From the NCBI GenBank assembly GCA_002327525.1, contig DCWG01000053.1, positions 1-58,676 of the forward strand: a stretch of 58,676 nucleotides of DNA, given 5' to 3'. Position 1 is the stretch's first letter; each line of letters begins with the position of its first letter. A program made the translations under genes and the position numbers. Source of the DNA: Gammaproteobacteria bacterium UBA2168. Its GTDB lineage: Bacteria > Pseudomonadota > Gammaproteobacteria > Pseudomonadales > Azotimanducaceae. This document shows positions 1 through 10,359 of the stretch, one piece after another. The notes under the pieces were generated by a model. The model was not told the DNA's origin and ran no database searches. It saw only the letters and a program-made list of their open reading frames with translations.

Positions 1-384
1 TAGGATCTTCTGGTCCGCCGGTATCGCCATCGCCTGCGCTGCATCGATCACCCGCTCGATGTCCTGCGGAAACACTTCCCGGTCGCGAACGGCGACGATG
101 CCATGTGAATTAATGCTGCGTATGTGGTTCCCGGCGATACCGGCGTAAACGGAGCTGATCTCGCAACCTGCCATCAGTTCGGCCTCTTCCACGGCTCGCT
201 GGATGGACTGCACGGTGGATTCGATGTCTACCACGACACCTTTCTTCATACCGCGCGAGGAGTGCGAGCCGATGCCGATGATCTCGAGGCCACCTTCGGT
301 GTTCATTTCGCCAACGATGGCCGCCACTTTGTTCGTGCCGATGTCGAGTCCCACGACGCGCCTGGCTTCGCTATCGGATGCCAT
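1..384 (-). CDS. ftsA: FtsA, actin-like division protein (partial, C-terminus beyond window)
   Basis: The actin-like ATPase FtsA tethers FtsZ to the membrane at the septum. Translating the minus strand from the ATG at 384 gives the first 128 residues: the phosphate-1 motif GLDIGTNKVAAIVGE near residue 10, then VVDIESTVQSIQRAVEEAE and SVYAGIAGNHI, which belong to the 1A/1C subdomains. The start overlaps the ftsQ stop by 14 bases (ftsQ ends YGIR-stop inside the ftsA start region), as is usual in dcw clusters. The frame is open at base 1, so the gene is cut by the window edge and is not broken. Family identity is secure. Confidence 0.95.
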   Translation of the reverse strand, partial: MASDSEARRVVGLDIGTNKVAAIVGEMNTEGGLEIIGIGSHSSRGMKKGVVVDIESTVQSIQRAVEEAELMAGCEISSVYAGIAGNHIRSINSHGIVAVRDREVFPQDIERVIDAAQAMAIPADQKIL

Positions 385-1105
385 AGTTATCCTCTGTGTC
401 TTTGCTTCTCTCACCCTTGCCGTTCGCCACGCTGTGCGCCACCAGCGGCTCACGCCAGCGCACCGCCACCCCGTTGCCGTAACGTGCATCCACATACTCG
501 AGCGGGCGCGAAGCGAACGTGCGGCGCCAGGCCAGCAGAAAGCGGTGCATGCGCTCCGATAACTGTTCGGCACCCAGCAACACTTCGAGCCCGCCACTCA
601 ATACCAGACGCCACTCGCCGAGCGTGTTTTCGTTTAGGGCAAGCACGTCGAATCCCGCCCGGCCCGCCAGTTCCTGCAGCATGCGAAACACCTCCATCGC
701 ACGCGAGGGTGTGGCAAATGTACAATCGAACAGGGGTAGCTCCGGGCGCAGTACCGGGGAGGTGACGATGCGCGCGCCGCTACTCACGAATCCACCCGCC
801 GCCCAGCGTGCCACCAGCATTTCCTTGTCCACTGTCACTCTCAGGCTGTGCGGCCACGTTCTGCGCAAGGTCACGCCTCGCGGCCAGGACAACTCGGACA
901 CCCGTGCTTTCACCTCGGCAAGATCAATGCTCATCACAGGCGTGTGCGCAAAGTCAGTCAGCAGCGCCCGCACTTCCTCTCGTTCCGTGTCCGTCAGAGT
1001 ACCTTCCACCCGGATCACCTGGAGTGGCTGGTTGAGCGCATGCCACGCGAGCACTCCCGCGCCCGACAGGCTGAGGATCAGGAGGAGGGCTGCCAGCCTA
1101 GCCAC
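371..1105 (-). CDS. ftsQ: FtsQ, divisome POTRA protein
   Basis: Bitopic division protein that recruits FtsB/FtsL. It has a hydrophobic segment near the N-terminus ([20 protein letters not shown]), then a POTRA domain ([20 protein letters not shown]) and a FtsQ/DivIB beta domain ([21 protein letters not shown]). I chose the second of two tandem GTG codons: a GGAGG lies 6 bases upstream and the overlap with murC is 8 bp. An ATG at 1171 would add a Trp/Arg-rich cytoplasmic tail (SPTGWWRKV) but would overlap murC by 74 bp; FtsQ usually has a short tail, so the start is uncertain. ddlB, which often precedes ftsQ, is absent. Confidence 0.9.
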   Translation of the reverse strand: MARLAALLLILSLSGAGVLAWHALNQPLQVIRVEGTLTDTEREEVRALLTDFAHTPVMSIDLAEVKARVSELSWPRGVTLRRTWPHSLRVTVDKEMLVARWAAGGFVSSGARIVTSPVLRPELPLFDCTFATPSRAMEVFRMLQELAGRAGFDVLALNENTLGEWRLVLSGGLEVLLGAEQLSERMHRFLLAWRRTFASRPLEYVDARYGNGVAVRWREPLVAHSVANGKGERSKDTEDNYGIR

Positions 1106-2519
1106 CACTTTCCTCCACCAGCCGGTTGGAGACCTGATTGACGTTTCCGGCACCCTGTACCAGCACCACATCTCCCTCCTGCACCATCGACGGCAGAACC
1201 GCGAGCGCCTCTTGTACGTCCGTGACGAAGATCGGGTTCACGCCACCTCGCGCACGTACCCCCTGGCTGAGCGCCTGTCCATCCGCGCCCGGAATCACCG
1301 CCTCACCCGCGGCGTATACCTCAAGCAGAAGCAATGCATCGACAGACGCCAGTACGCGCGCGAAGTCGTCGTACAGGTCACGAGTGCGGGTGTATCTGTG
1401 GGGTTGGTAAACCATTACGAGGCGCCGGTCCGGCCAAACGTGTCTCGCCGTCTGGACCACGGAGCGCACCTCGTTGGGATGATGTCCATAGTCGTCCACC
1501 AACGTCACGCCGGCTGCACCCACCCGGCATTCATCAAACACCTGAAATCGCCTGCCCACTCCTTCGAAGCCCGCGATACCATCGATAATCGCCTGATCTG
1601 GCAGCCCTTCATCCGTTGCCACCGCAACTGCTGCGAGCGTGTTCAGCACGTTGTGATCCCCCGGCAGTCCCAGCTCGATCTTGAGCGGCGCGTGTGGAGC
1701 CGGACGCGACACAGTAAACCGCCATCGGCGCCCGTTACGCGTTATGTCCTGCGCGACGAAATCCGCATCCGATGCGATACCATATGTGAGCATCGGTCTC
1801 GACAACCGCGGCAGCAGCTGCGCCACAACCGGATCGTCGAGACACAGCACCACCGCTCCATAGAACGGCAGACGGTGCACGAACTCGACGAAAGCAGCCT
1901 GCAGCCGCTCGAAATCGTGCTCATAGGTGGCCATGTGATCACGGTCGATGTTGGTCACAACAGCGAGCATGGGTTGCAGATAGAGAAACGAAGCGTCGCT
2001 CTCATCCGCTTCGGCAATGATGTAACGGCTCATGCCGAGCCGCGCATTGCTCCCCGTACTGGCGAGCAGCCCTCCGATCACGAAAGTGGGATCCCGATCC
2101 GCCGCTTGAAAGATGGCCGTTACGAGACTGGTCGTAGTGGTTTTGCCGTGCGTGCCGGCAATCGCGATGCCATGGCGGTAGCGCATCAACTCGCCCAGCA
2201 TTTCAGCCCGCGCTACAACAGGAATGCGAGCGGCGTGTGCAGCTGTTACTTCCGGATTGCTCTCACCAATGGCGCTCGAGGTCACCACCACATCAGCGCC
2301 TTCCACGTTCCCGACCGCATGACCGATGGCGATGCTCGCACCAAGACTCTGAAGCCGTCGCGTGGTGGCAGACATGGAGATGTCCGACCCACTCACATCG
2401 TAGCCCTGATGCAGCAGCACCTCCGCGATCCCACACATCCCAGTACCGCCGATGCCGACGAGGTGTACGCGCGCTATGCGGCGCATCTCCGGAACCCGAT
2501 ACGATGCTCCCTCAGCCAC
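1098..2519 (-). CDS. murC: MurC, UDP-N-acetylmuramate--L-alanine ligase
   Basis: Cytoplasmic ATP-dependent ligase that adds the first amino acid, L-Ala, to UDP-MurNAc. Features are the N-terminal UDP-binding loop [17 protein letters not shown], the ATP loop [12 protein letters not shown] near residue 125, [13 protein letters not shown], and the C-terminal ligase domain with [10 protein letters not shown]. Length is 473 aa, normal for MurC. The GTG start at 2519 overlaps the ftsW stop by 8 bp, and the N-terminal [17 protein letters not shown] aligns with the E. coli MurC N-terminus. An ATG 11 codons later is possible but poorly spaced from any ribosome site. murG, normally between ftsW and murC, is missing. 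Confidence 0.97.
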   Translation of the reverse strand: MAEGASYRVPEMRRIARVHLVGIGGTGMCGIAEVLLHQGYDVSGSDISMSATTRRLQSLGASIAIGHAVGNVEGADVVVTSSAIGESNPEVTAAHAARIPVVARAEMLGELMRYRHGIAIAGTHGKTTTTSLVTAIFQAADRDPTFVIGGLLASTGSNARLGMSRYIIAEADESDASFLYLQPMLAVVTNIDRDHMATYEHDFERLQAAFVEFVHRLPFYGAVVLCLDDPVVAQLLPRLSRPMLTYGIASDADFVAQDITRNGRRWRFTVSRPAPHAPLKIELGLPGDHNVLNTLAAVAVATDEGLPDQAIIDGIAGFEGVGRRFQVFDECRVGAAGVTLVDDYGHHPNEVRSVVQTARHVWPDRRLVMVYQPHRYTRTRDLYDDFARVLASVDALLLLEVYAAGEAVIPGADGQALSQGVRARGGVNPIFVTDVQEALAVLPSMVQEGDVVLVQGAGNVNQVSNRLVEESGG

Positions 2520-3621
2520 GAATACGATCCCTCTCGAGCGTCACCCGGAGCACCAATCCCATCAACACACAGCACACCACCAGGCTGTTACCGCCAAAGC
2601 TAACAAACGGCAGGGTCAGGCCCTTGGTCGGCAACATGCCGGTGTTCACACCTACGTTGACCAGGGTTTGAATGGCAATGAGCAGGCCGATGCCATAGCA
2701 AAGAAAGCCATCGAAGCGGCGGCCGCGTTCGAGCGCCGTGCGGCCCACACGCAGTATGCGGATAGCCAGAAACGCAAGTAGCAGGAGGACCCCTATGGAG
2801 CCAATGATGCCCAACTCCTCGGCGATGACTGCGAAGATGAAATCGTTGTGTGCCTCCGGCAGGTAGTAGAGTTTCTGAATGCCCTCACCGAGTCCGAGAC
2901 CGGTGACCTCACCGCGTCCGAAGGCAATCAGCGCCTGCGTCAATTGATAGCCACTCCCGAAAGCACTCGACCAGGGGTCCGTGAACGAGGCCAGTCGTTC
3001 GATACGGTAAGGTTGCGTCACGGCGAGCGCCATGAGCCCCCCGGCACCGGCAAGCACCGCCATGAGATAGTGTCTCAGCCGTGCACCCGCCACGAACAAC
3101 ACGGCAGCCAGTACGACGGCCAGTACAACGACTGTGCCGAAATCCGGTTGCAGGAGAATCAGAAGCGCCGGTACGGCGAACATTACCGCCACTTTGGCAA
3201 GTGTCCTACCCTCCTCTATGCACTCTCCCTGCTTCGCCAGGTAACCCGCGAGGAATACGATCATCAGCCCTTTGGCTAATTCGGCCACCTGGATGGATAC
3301 AGCGCCGAGTCCGATCCAGCGTTGCGATCCGTTGACTTCCACCCCCACGCCCGGGATCAGCACGATCCCACACAGAGCGATAGCCACCGTCCAGGACAGA
3401 AGGTAGGTCTTTTCCCAGATCTTGAGCGGCAACGCCGCCGCCAGCAGGAAGCCGATCAAACCGACCAGTAGAAATGCAGTGTGCCGTACCATGACGGAAT
3501 CGCCGAATGCCACTGAGGCCGAGGCGACCATCACCGTCCCCACGGCCATCGTCGCGAGCCAGCACAACGTCAACGGCAGGTCAAAGGCGATGGTAGGATC
3601 GCTTCGTCGCAATGACTTCAC
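2512..3621 (-). CDS. ftsW: FtsW, septal peptidoglycan glycosyltransferase
   Basis: SEDS-family polytopic protein that polymerises lipid II at the septum together with FtsI. The protein is about 369 aa with roughly ten membrane segments. Diagnostic motifs include [18 protein letters not shown], the [18 protein letters not shown] loop and the C-terminal [15 protein letters not shown] placed the start at a GTG (3621) that overlaps the murD stop as GTGA and gives [17 protein letters not shown]; a longer frame would run 80 bp into murD. Sits in the uninterrupted minus-strand dcw run. Confidence 0.96.
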   Translation of the reverse strand: MKSLRRSDPTIAFDLPLTLCWLATMAVGTVMVASASVAFGDSVMVRHTAFLLVGLIGFLLAAALPLKIWEKTYLLSWTVAIALCGIVLIPGVGVEVNGSQRWIGLGAVSIQVAELAKGLMIVFLAGYLAKQGECIEEGRTLAKVAVMFAVPALLILLQPDFGTVVVLAVVLAAVLFVAGARLRHYLMAVLAGAGGLMALAVTQPYRIERLASFTDPWSSAFGSGYQLTQALIAFGRGEVTGLGLGEGIQKLYYLPEAHNDFIFAVIAEELGIIGSIGVLLLLAFLAIRILRVGRTALERGRRFDGFLCYGIGLLIAIQTLVNVGVNTGMLPTKGLTLPFVSFGGNSLVVCCVLMGLVLRVTLERDRIRG

Positions 3622-4949
3622 GACGCGAGCCCTCCCACGAGCGCCGCAAACAGCTCGCCGCGTGCCTCGTAGTTGGAAAACATGTCGAGGCTCGCGCACG
3701 CAGGTGACAACAGCACGATATCCCCCGCCCTCGCAATTGCTGCAGCACAGGCCACGGCGTTTTCCAAGTCGTCAACGAATTCCACGGGCACCACGCCTTC
3801 CACGGCTCTCTCGATACGATATGCATCCCGTCCGAGGAGAATCAAATGGCGCACGTGTCGTGCAATGGCGCATTTCAGGGGTGCGAAGTCCGCGCCTTTT
3901 CCGTCGCCACCGGCGATCAGCACGATGCTTGCGCCATTGCGGCCAAGACCGTCGAGCGCGGCCATGGCAGCACCCACATTGGTCGCCTTCGAATCGTTGA
4001 TGTATCGCACACCCTCCACACGGCCGATCAGCTCGCAGCGGTGCGCGAGACCCTTGAACCTGGTAAGCCCGTTGGCTGCCGCCGTCAGGTCTACGTCACC
4101 ATCGATCAGTGCCAGTGCCGCCAGCGCGTTCAGCTCGTTGTGCCGTCCACCGATGGCCAGGTCCCCGGCCGCGCACACCGCATAAGCGCCGCGGCAAAGC
4201 GTTCTCTCACCAGCACGCTCATCCACCCCCCAGTGCCTGCCTTTCGGCGCATCGGAGCCGAAGGTCACGAGCTGCGCTATCGGATGCGAGGGAAACGTGC
4301 TGGAATCGTCGCGATTAGCTACCGCGCAATGCGTTCCCCGGTAGATGGATCGCTTCGCGCTGGCGTAGCGATCGAGGGTAGCGTGACGGTCCAGATGGTC
4401 ATCAGTGACGTTCAGTACGGTGGCTGCGCGAAAACGGTGATCAGACATACGTTCCAGCTGAAAACTGGAAAGCTCGAGAACGTAGCATTCGTGCGTCTCG
4501 TCCAGCGTATCGAGCGCCGCGATTCCCAGGTTTCCACCCACGCCCGCATTCTTTCCCGCGCTCTCAAGCAGGCAACCCGTGAGTGCAGTAACCGTACTCT
4601 TACCGTTGGTGCCAGTCACCGCGTACACGGGTTCGTCCCCCACGGCACCGAGAAACAGATCGATGTCTGACAGCATCGGTGTTCCCCGCTCGTGAGCATC
4701 GGCCAGCATGGGATCCTCGAGTGCCACTCCGGGCGAAACGATCAGTCTGTCCAGCGGTGCGCAATCGATGCGGCGAACGCCGAAGTGAAACTCACAGCTC
4801 GGGTACTGTTCTTGCACGGCGACCGCCGAAGGCGGCGCTTCACGTGTATCGTACACGACCAGCTCATCGCCGTTATCCTCAGCGCACAGATGACGTAAAC
4901 AGGACAGTCCCGTAATACCAATGCCAACAATACCTGTGCGCAGCGCCAC
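3618..4949 (-). CDS. murD: MurD, UDP-MurNAc-L-alanine--D-glutamate ligase
   Basis: Cytoplasmic Mur ligase that adds D-Glu to UDP-MurNAc-L-Ala. Visible motifs: N-terminal GIVGIGITGLSCLRHL, ATP loop VTGTNGKSTVTALTG near residue 115, NVTDDHLDRHATLDRYASAK, and the C-terminal domain INDSKATNVGAAMAALDGL. At 443 aa it is of usual length. It starts 2 bp downstream of the mraY stop and overlaps ftsW by 4 bp, consistent with one polycistronic message. Confidence 0.97.
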   Translation of the reverse strand: MALRTGIVGIGITGLSCLRHLCAEDNGDELVVYDTREAPPSAVAVQEQYPSCEFHFGVRRIDCAPLDRLIVSPGVALEDPMLADAHERGTPMLSDIDLFLGAVGDEPVYAVTGTNGKSTVTALTGCLLESAGKNAGVGGNLGIAALDTLDETHECYVLELSSFQLERMSDHRFRAATVLNVTDDHLDRHATLDRYASAKRSIYRGTHCAVANRDDSSTFPSHPIAQLVTFGSDAPKGRHWGVDERAGERTLCRGAYAVCAAGDLAIGGRHNELNALAALALIDGDVDLTAAANGLTRFKGLAHRCELIGRVEGVRYINDSKATNVGAAMAALDGLGRNGASIVLIAGGDGKGADFAPLKCAIARHVRHLILLGRDAYRIERAVEGVVPVEFVDDLENAVACAAAIARAGDIVLLSPACASLDMFSNYEARGELFAALVGGLAS

Positions 4950-4951
4950 CG

Positions 4952-6034
4952 TTACCTCAGTTTGAGGGTCGAAAGACCCACGAGCACGAGCAGCAAGGTA
5001 ATGATCCAGAAGCGCGCGATCACCCGTGGTTCCGGCCAGCCTTTGAGTTCGAAGTGATGGTGCAGCGGCGCCATTCGGAAGATGCGCTTACCGGTGAGAC
5101 GGTAGGAACCCACTTGCAGAATGACCGACACCGTCTCGAGTACGAACAATCCGCCCATGATGAACAACACGATCTCGTGTCTGACCACAACCGCCACCAC
5201 GGCGATAGCGGCACCCAGTGCCAGCGCACCCACATCACCCATGAACACCTGAGCCGGGTAGGCGTTGAACCATAGAAAGCCGAGTCCCGCACCAATCAGA
5301 GCACCGCAGAACACCGCCAGCTCACCCGCCAGCGGTATGTGGGGAATCTGCAGGTAGGTCGCGAACTCGGCATGGCCGGCGAGATAGGAGATCAATCCGA
5401 GCGCGGCACTCACCATCACGGTCGGCATGATGGCGAGCCCGTCCAGGCCATCGGTGAGATTCACCGCATTGCTCATGCCCACAATCACGAAATAGGTGAT
5501 GACCACGTAGCCTATGCCAAGCGGTATGGCGACGTTCTTGAAAAATGGCACGATGAGACTGGTTTCTATCGGCGTTTCCGCGCTCAGGTAGAGAAAGATC
5601 GCCGCACCCAGCCCGAATACGGACTGCCAGAAATACTTCCAGCGCGCGATGAGACCGTCACTGTTCTTACGTACGATCTTCAGGTAGTCGTCCACCCACC
5701 CAACGGCTCCGAACGCCAGAGTCACGATCAGTGCCGTCCACACGTAGCGGTTGCTCAGATCTCCCCACAGCAGGGTGCTGATGAGAATGACGATGATGAT
5801 GAGGGCGCCACCCATTGTCGGAGTACCGGCTTTCGACAGGTGGCTCTGCGGACCATCCTCTCTCACTGTCTGGCCGATCTGGTACAAGCTCAGCTTGTCA
5901 ATGACCCTCGGACCAATCAACAAAGAGATGCCGAGGGCGGTCACCACAGCCACCATGGTGCGGAAGGTCAGGTACTGGAACACCGAAAAGCCGCTAATGA
6001 ATTCTGCCAGGTAGTTCGTGAGCCACAACAGCAT
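4952..6034 (-). CDS. mraY: MraY, phospho-MurNAc-pentapeptide translocase
   Basis: Integral membrane transferase that makes lipid I from UDP-MurNAc-pentapeptide and undecaprenyl phosphate. The 360-aa protein has about ten membrane helices. Catalytic signatures are intact: [32 protein letters not shown] and [13 protein letters not shown]. The ATG lies across the murE stop with 3 bp shared, so there is no room for murF, which normally lies between murE and mraY in gammaproteobacteria. Confidence 0.98.
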   Translation of the reverse strand: MLLWLTNYLAEFISGFSVFQYLTFRTMVAVVTALGISLLIGPRVIDKLSLYQIGQTVREDGPQSHLSKAGTPTMGGALIIIVILISTLLWGDLSNRYVWTALIVTLAFGAVGWVDDYLKIVRKNSDGLIARWKYFWQSVFGLGAAIFLYLSAETPIETSLIVPFFKNVAIPLGIGYVVITYFVIVGMSNAVNLTDGLDGLAIMPTVMVSAALGLISYLAGHAEFATYLQIPHIPLAGELAVFCGALIGAGLGFLWFNAYPAQVFMGDVGALALGAAIAVVAVVVRHEIVLFIMGGLFVLETVSVILQVGSYRLTGKRIFRMAPLHHHFELKGWPEPRVIARFWIITLLLVLVGLSTLKLR

Positions 6035-7470
6035 CAGCCACGTCCTCCACTCAATGTGCGCGCGACGTCCCTATCGCTGTACGCGTATCGCCCGCCAGAA
6101 ACTTCCTGATAGTCCTCGTGTCCCTTACCGGCGATAAGCACCACGTCACCCGCGACGCTCGCCGTTACCGCGCGCTGAATGGCATCCCGGCGGTCGATGC
6201 ACTCGTGCACACAGCCCGTACCACCGAGCCCCGCGCGCATGTCATCGATGATGTGTGCCGGATCTTCGCTGCGCGGATTGTCGCTGGTCAGCCAGACGAC
6301 ATCCGCGCCGAGCTCTGCCGCACGCGCCATCTGAGGACGTTTGCCGCGATCGCGATCTCCTCCGCAACCGACCACGCAGATGAGCCGGCTGGTGCAATGC
6401 GGGCGCAGTGCCAGCAGCGCCTTGGTCAACGCATCCGGTGTGTGCGCGAAATCGACCACCAGCAGGGCGCCATCCCGGATGGGGAACTGTTCGAGGCGCC
6501 CCGGTACGGGAGTCAGCTTTTCGATCGCGCCCGCCAGCGCGTCGAGTGCCATCCCGGCATCTGCCAGAACACCGACCGCCGCCATGACATTCGTGGCACT
6601 AAAACACCCGAGTAGCGGTATCACTACATCGCGGCTGCCCCATGGGGTTTGCAGGCTGCCGCGCTGATGGGTGGCGTCGCCTCCATGGCGCACGAAGCGG
6701 ATGTCACCATCCTCACCATAGGTCAGCACCCGGTCGCCGCGCGCCCTTAGCGCCTCCGCCAACCCGGCACCATAGTCATCATCACAGCAGATCACCGAAC
6801 AACGCACGGACTGAAAGTCGAACAGGCGGCGCTTTGCTCGAGCATAGGCTTCGAAGTCTTCGTGATAGTCCAGATGATCGCGGGTGAGATTGGTGAACAC
6901 CGCGACCTGGATGTGAACACCATCAAGGCGCCGTTGTTCGAGCGCGTGTGAACTCGCCTCGAGTGCTGCCCACGCACAGCCGTCTTCACGCAGTCGCGCC
7001 AGGCGCCGCTGCAGCGTACAAGCCACCTCGGTAGTCAACTGCGCGGATTTCAGGTCGGGCACCTGGCCCCAGCCAACGGTACCCATGTAGCCGCAGCGTC
7101 GCCCGCAGAGGCTGGCGAGTTCCGCGATGTGAAACGCAACCGATGTCTTGCCATTGGTGCCGGTCACCGCCGCGCAGGTCAAGTCGGCCGATGGATTTCC
7201 GTAAAAACGCGCCGCGAGTTCACCCCGCTTCGACCGCAGATTTTCGACCACCGCCAGGGGAACGCTCGCATCGACTTCACGTTCCGAGATAACGCACGCG
7301 GCCCCTGCGGCAACCGCCTCGGCCACGTAGAGATGCCCGTCGCTGACATCTCCCGCCACAGCGATGAAGGCGTCTCCCGCGCGAACCGCACGCGAATCCT
7401 CAACCAGGTCGTTGATCTGGGCGTCAGCGAGCAACGGATCTTCGAGCAGTTGGGCAAGCGTCATGCTCAT
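6034..7470 (-). CDS. murE: MurE, meso-diaminopimelate-adding Mur ligase
   Basis: Adds the third stem-peptide residue to UDP-MurNAc-L-Ala-D-Glu. The protein (478 aa) has the ATP loop [15 protein letters not shown] near residue 100, [17 protein letters not shown], and the DNPRSEDP box. In the family DNPR marks specificity for meso-diaminopimelate, which fits a Gram-negative cell wall. The ATG overlaps the ftsI stop as ATGA. The C-terminus ([10 protein letters not shown]) is complete, so the absent murF is not fused here. Confidence 0.97.
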   Translation of the reverse strand: MSMTLAQLLEDPLLADAQINDLVEDSRAVRAGDAFIAVAGDVSDGHLYVAEAVAAGAACVISEREVDASVPLAVVENLRSKRGELAARFYGNPSADLTCAAVTGTNGKTSVAFHIAELASLCGRRCGYMGTVGWGQVPDLKSAQLTTEVACTLQRRLARLREDGCAWAALEASSHALEQRRLDGVHIQVAVFTNLTRDHLDYHEDFEAYARAKRRLFDFQSVRCSVICCDDDYGAGLAEALRARGDRVLTYGEDGDIRFVRHGGDATHQRGSLQTPWGSRDVVIPLLGCFSATNVMAAVGVLADAGMALDALAGAIEKLTPVPGRLEQFPIRDGALLVVDFAHTPDALTKALLALRPHCTSRLICVVGCGGDRDRGKRPQMARAAELGADVVWLTSDNPRSEDPAHIIDDMRAGLGGTGCVHECIDRRDAIQRAVTASVAGDVVLIAGKGHEDYQEVSGGRYAYSDRDVARTLSGGRG

Positions 7471-9158
7471 ACCGCCTCCGACCAGCTCGGCGGCACGCCG
7501 AGCAGCCGCAGTGCACGACCGGCAACTCTCGAGAACACCGGTGCCGCCACAGCACCGCCGCTAATCAACGAACGCTGCGGCTCGTTGATGATCACCACCA
7601 TCACCACCCGCGGATCATCGATAGGAGCAATGCCGGCAAACAACGCCACGTGGCGCTCGTCAGAGTAGCCACCGGCACCGACCTTACGGGCCGTGCCGGT
7701 TTTCCCGCCCACACGGTAGCCGTCCACCCGGGCGCCGGGCGCGGTTCCGTCCGGCGCGGTCACCCCTTCGAGCATTTCGCGCACTTCGATGACCAGATGG
7801 GCATCGAACATGCGCTCCCCATCAGGAACTCGATTCTGCCGTACGATGGAGACCGGCAGCCGAATTCCGCCCGTGGCAATCGTGAGATAGGCGCGTGCGA
7901 GCTGCAGTGGCGTGACCGACAATCCATAACCGTATGCAAGCGTCACTCTCTCCAGAGGGCGCGAAAGTCCCTCATCCCGCAATGTGCCCGGCGTTTCACC
8001 AGGCAAGCCCGCACCGACGAAGTCGCCGAAACCCGCCCTGGCAAATACCCCGAACACGGCCTGCTTCTCCAGGTTGAGAGCGATGCGCGCAAAACCTACC
8101 TGGCTCGACTTTTTCAGTGCCTCGGCGAGGCTGATGATCCCCCGGTTGACGGGATCCTGGATGAGTTTGGGTCCGACGTTGAAATAACCGGGCCCGGTAT
8201 CGATCAGCGTGTCGGAGGCGAACCGCCCCGACTCCAGTGCCGCAAGCACGGTGAACGGCTTTACCGTGGAACCCGGCTCGTAACTGTCGGTCACTGCCCG
8301 GTTGCGCATACGCGCGGAGTCGAGCACGTCGTTGGGGTTGTATGAGGGCTGATTTGCCAGCGCCAGAATCTCTCCTGTGTTCACGTCAAGCATCACAATC
8401 GAACCGGACGAGGCCTCATGCCCCTCGATTGCCGCTTTCAGCTCCCGGTAGGCCAGGTACTGCAGACGAAGGTCGATGCTCAATGCGATGTCTGAACCGA
8501 AGCGAGGCGCACTGCGGTAGTCCAGATCACGGATGTTGTTACCCTTGCGATCGCGCAGCACGACCTTTTCACCAGCGCTGCCTTTGAGCACGTGATCGTA
8601 TGCCAGCTCGATTCCCTCCAGACCGATGTCGTCGACATCCGTCACGCCCACGACGTGGGCAACCGTCTCGGCGCCTGGATAATAACGGCGGTACTCGTTG
8701 ATGAAATGCACACCCTCAATGTCCAATGCCCTGAGGCGCTCGCTTTCCGCCCAAGACACCTGGCGTTTCAGATAGGCGAATGATCGGTCGTGTTTGGCGT
8801 CCAACACGGCCCGCAACTCGCCCGCATTCGCACCCACGGCGTTCGCGACCTGTCCGAGTTGACTGTCCGATAGAGCATCGCGCCTCGGATCCGTCCACAC
8901 GGCCACCACGGGCGTGCTGACTGCCAGAGGTTCGCCATGCCGGTCGTAGACCACGCCACGGTGAGACGGGATCTTTTCAACCCTGACCGAGCGCGCATCG
9001 CCCTGCTCCTGCAGGAAGTCGCGCTCAGTTGAGCCGAGGTAGATCACCCGGGCACTCAGAGCAACGCAGGTTCCCGCGAACAGGATTACCACCGTGTAGT
9101 GACGCCAGCGTTTCACCTGGTTCCTCGCCGGGATCCGCACACCGTTGGAACTCCTCAT
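7467..9158 (-). CDS. ftsI: FtsI/PBP3, septal peptidoglycan transpeptidase
   Basis: Class B penicillin-binding protein that cross-links septal peptidoglycan. It has a short cytoplasmic N-terminus, one membrane anchor (TVVILFAGTCVALSARVIYL), a pedestal domain (SHRGVVYDRHGEPLAVST), and the transpeptidase domain with catalytic SxxK as EPGSTVKPF around residue 300 and KTGTARK near 490. The SxN motif reads SSQ (KKSSQVGF) where E. coli FtsI has SSN. Length 563 aa is normal. ATGA-type overlap with ftsL. A non-septal class B PBP is unlikely given the dcw position. Confidence 0.96.
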   Translation of the reverse strand: MRSSNGVRIPARNQVKRWRHYTVVILFAGTCVALSARVIYLGSTERDFLQEQGDARSVRVEKIPSHRGVVYDRHGEPLAVSTPVVAVWTDPRRDALSDSQLGQVANAVGANAGELRAVLDAKHDRSFAYLKRQVSWAESERLRALDIEGVHFINEYRRYYPGAETVAHVVGVTDVDDIGLEGIELAYDHVLKGSAGEKVVLRDRKGNNIRDLDYRSAPRFGSDIALSIDLRLQYLAYRELKAAIEGHEASSGSIVMLDVNTGEILALANQPSYNPNDVLDSARMRNRAVTDSYEPGSTVKPFTVLAALESGRFASDTLIDTGPGYFNVGPKLIQDPVNRGIISLAEALKKSSQVGFARIALNLEKQAVFGVFARAGFGDFVGAGLPGETPGTLRDEGLSRPLERVTLAYGYGLSVTPLQLARAYLTIATGGIRLPVSIVRQNRVPDGERMFDAHLVIEVREMLEGVTAPDGTAPGARVDGYRVGGKTGTARKVGAGGYSDERHVALFAGIAPIDDPRVVMVVIINEPQRSLISGGAVAAPVFSRVAGRALRLLGVPPSWSEAV

Positions 9159-9424
9159 TGGGACAAAAGCTCCACGTGATCGGGAAACTGCATCGCGAGC
9201 TCCGTTTCAGCCAGTTGCTCAACGTTCTGGTAGGCAGCCAGAGCACTCCGCTCCAGCAACAGGCGGCTATGTTCCGCCATCAACTGATTCTGGGCTCGCC
9301 TCGTCTGTTCGAGCTCCGCATGCAGCGCGCGTACCTCGTGCACGGTTAGTGCGACCTCGACGCCCGTAAAAACCGCCGCGACCCCCACCGTGCCGGTGAA
9401 TGCCAGAATCAGCGCCCGACTCAA
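9155..9424 (-). CDS. ftsL: FtsL, small divisome protein
   Basis: Bitopic partner of FtsB and FtsQ that helps activate FtsWI. The 89-aa protein has one N-terminal membrane helix (LAFTGTVGVAAVFTGVEVAL) followed by a periplasmic coiled coil with heptad spacing (VRALHAELEQTRRAQNQLMA). Sequence is weakly conserved in this family; identity rests on topology and position between rsmH and ftsI, overlapping each by 4 bp. Confidence 0.92.
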   Translation of the reverse strand: MSRALILAFTGTVGVAAVFTGVEVALTVHEVRALHAELEQTRRAQNQLMAEHSRLLLERSALAAYQNVEQLAETELAMQFPDHVELLSQ

Positions 9425-10359
9425 CTCAGCGCTCCTTCCAGGCGTTCGATGACACGTAACGTTGCGCTGCGCGCCCTGGGGTTATGCCTGCGCTCGCTTT
9501 CACCCGCGCGCACCGGACCTGCGACCACACGTCCAGGTACCTGCGTTTGCGTCACGGTGATCGGCAGTCGCCTGGGCATCGAGGCAGGTCGGCTCCAGTC
9601 TCGAAAGGTACGTTTGACGATGCGATCTTCCAGGGAGTGAAAGCTGATGACGGCCAGCCGTCCGCCTTCCTGCAGCGCACTGAACAACGTGAGCAAGCCG
9701 GTCTTCACCTGATCGAGCTCTGCATTGACCTGTATGCGTACCGCCTGAAACGTGCGGGTGGCTCCGTGCTTGCTCCCCCGATGTCGTGGTTGTGCACCAA
9801 CCACGACCTGCGCCAGTTGTACCGTGCTGCTCAAAGGCCGAGCGGCGACGATGGCCCGCGCGATACGTCGCGCGTAGCGTTCTTCGCCATATTCCTTCAG
9901 CACTCTCCCGATCTCCTGTTCGTCGGCGCTGTTCAGCCACTGTGCCGCCGTGGTTCCGCGGCTCTGGTCCATGCGCATATCCAGCGGTCCATCGCCGGAA
10001 AAACTGAATCCCCGCTCCGCGCGATCGAGTTGCGGGGATGAAACACCCAAATCCATCATCGCGCCACGAATGCGTTCCATGCCCGCGCTCACAAGCGCTG
10101 CTCCGAGATCTTCGAACGAACCATGCACCGCAGTGATCCGCGTATCCCGGCCCGCGAGCTCCAGCGCCACCTGATATGCCTCGACGTCGCGATCTAGCAC
10201 CAGCAGGCGGCTGTCTGCTGTCAGACGTTCCAGAAGCGCCGTACTGTGTCCGCCGCGTCCAAAAGTGGCGTCCACGAAGTCACCATGCGCCGATCCGTTC
10301 GTCCCCGTCAGCCACGACACCGTTTCATCGCGGAGCACCGGCTCGTGATCGCCATTCAA
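9421..10359 (-). CDS. rsmH: RsmH (MraW), 16S rRNA C1402 N4-methyltransferase
   Basis: SAM-dependent methyltransferase acting on 16S rRNA cytosine 1402; RsmI, encoded at 11548-12378, makes the 2'-O-methylation at the same base. Motifs: HEPVLRDE at the N-terminus, SAM loop FVDATFGRGGHSTALLE, MMDLGVSSPQLDRAERGFSF, and FHSLEDRIVKRTFR. I chose a TTG start at 10359 whose last two bases overlap the mraZ stop (TTGA), giving MNGDHEPVL. Longer starts at 10422 lie wholly inside mraZ. The exact start is inferred. Confidence 0.94.
   Translation of the reverse strand: MNGDHEPVLRDETVSWLTGTNGSAHGDFVDATFGRGGHSTALLERLTADSRLLVLDRDVEAYQVALELAGRDTRITAVHGSFEDLGAALVSAGMERIRGAMMDLGVSSPQLDRAERGFSFSGDGPLDMRMDQSRGTTAAQWLNSADEQEIGRVLKEYGEERYARRIARAIVAARPLSSTVQLAQVVVGAQPRHRGSKHGATRTFQAVRIQVNAELDQVKTGLLTLFSALQEGGRLAVISFHSLEDRIVKRTFRDWSRPASMPRRLPITVTQTQVPGRVVAGPVRAGESERRHNPRARSATLRVIERLEGALS

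Noticed and set aside
519..2603. Long 694-codon open frame on plus opposite murC and ftsQ
   Set aside because: It is antisense to well-conserved murC/ftsQ, has Arg/His-rich low-identity composition and no recognisable domain; a high-GC shadow.
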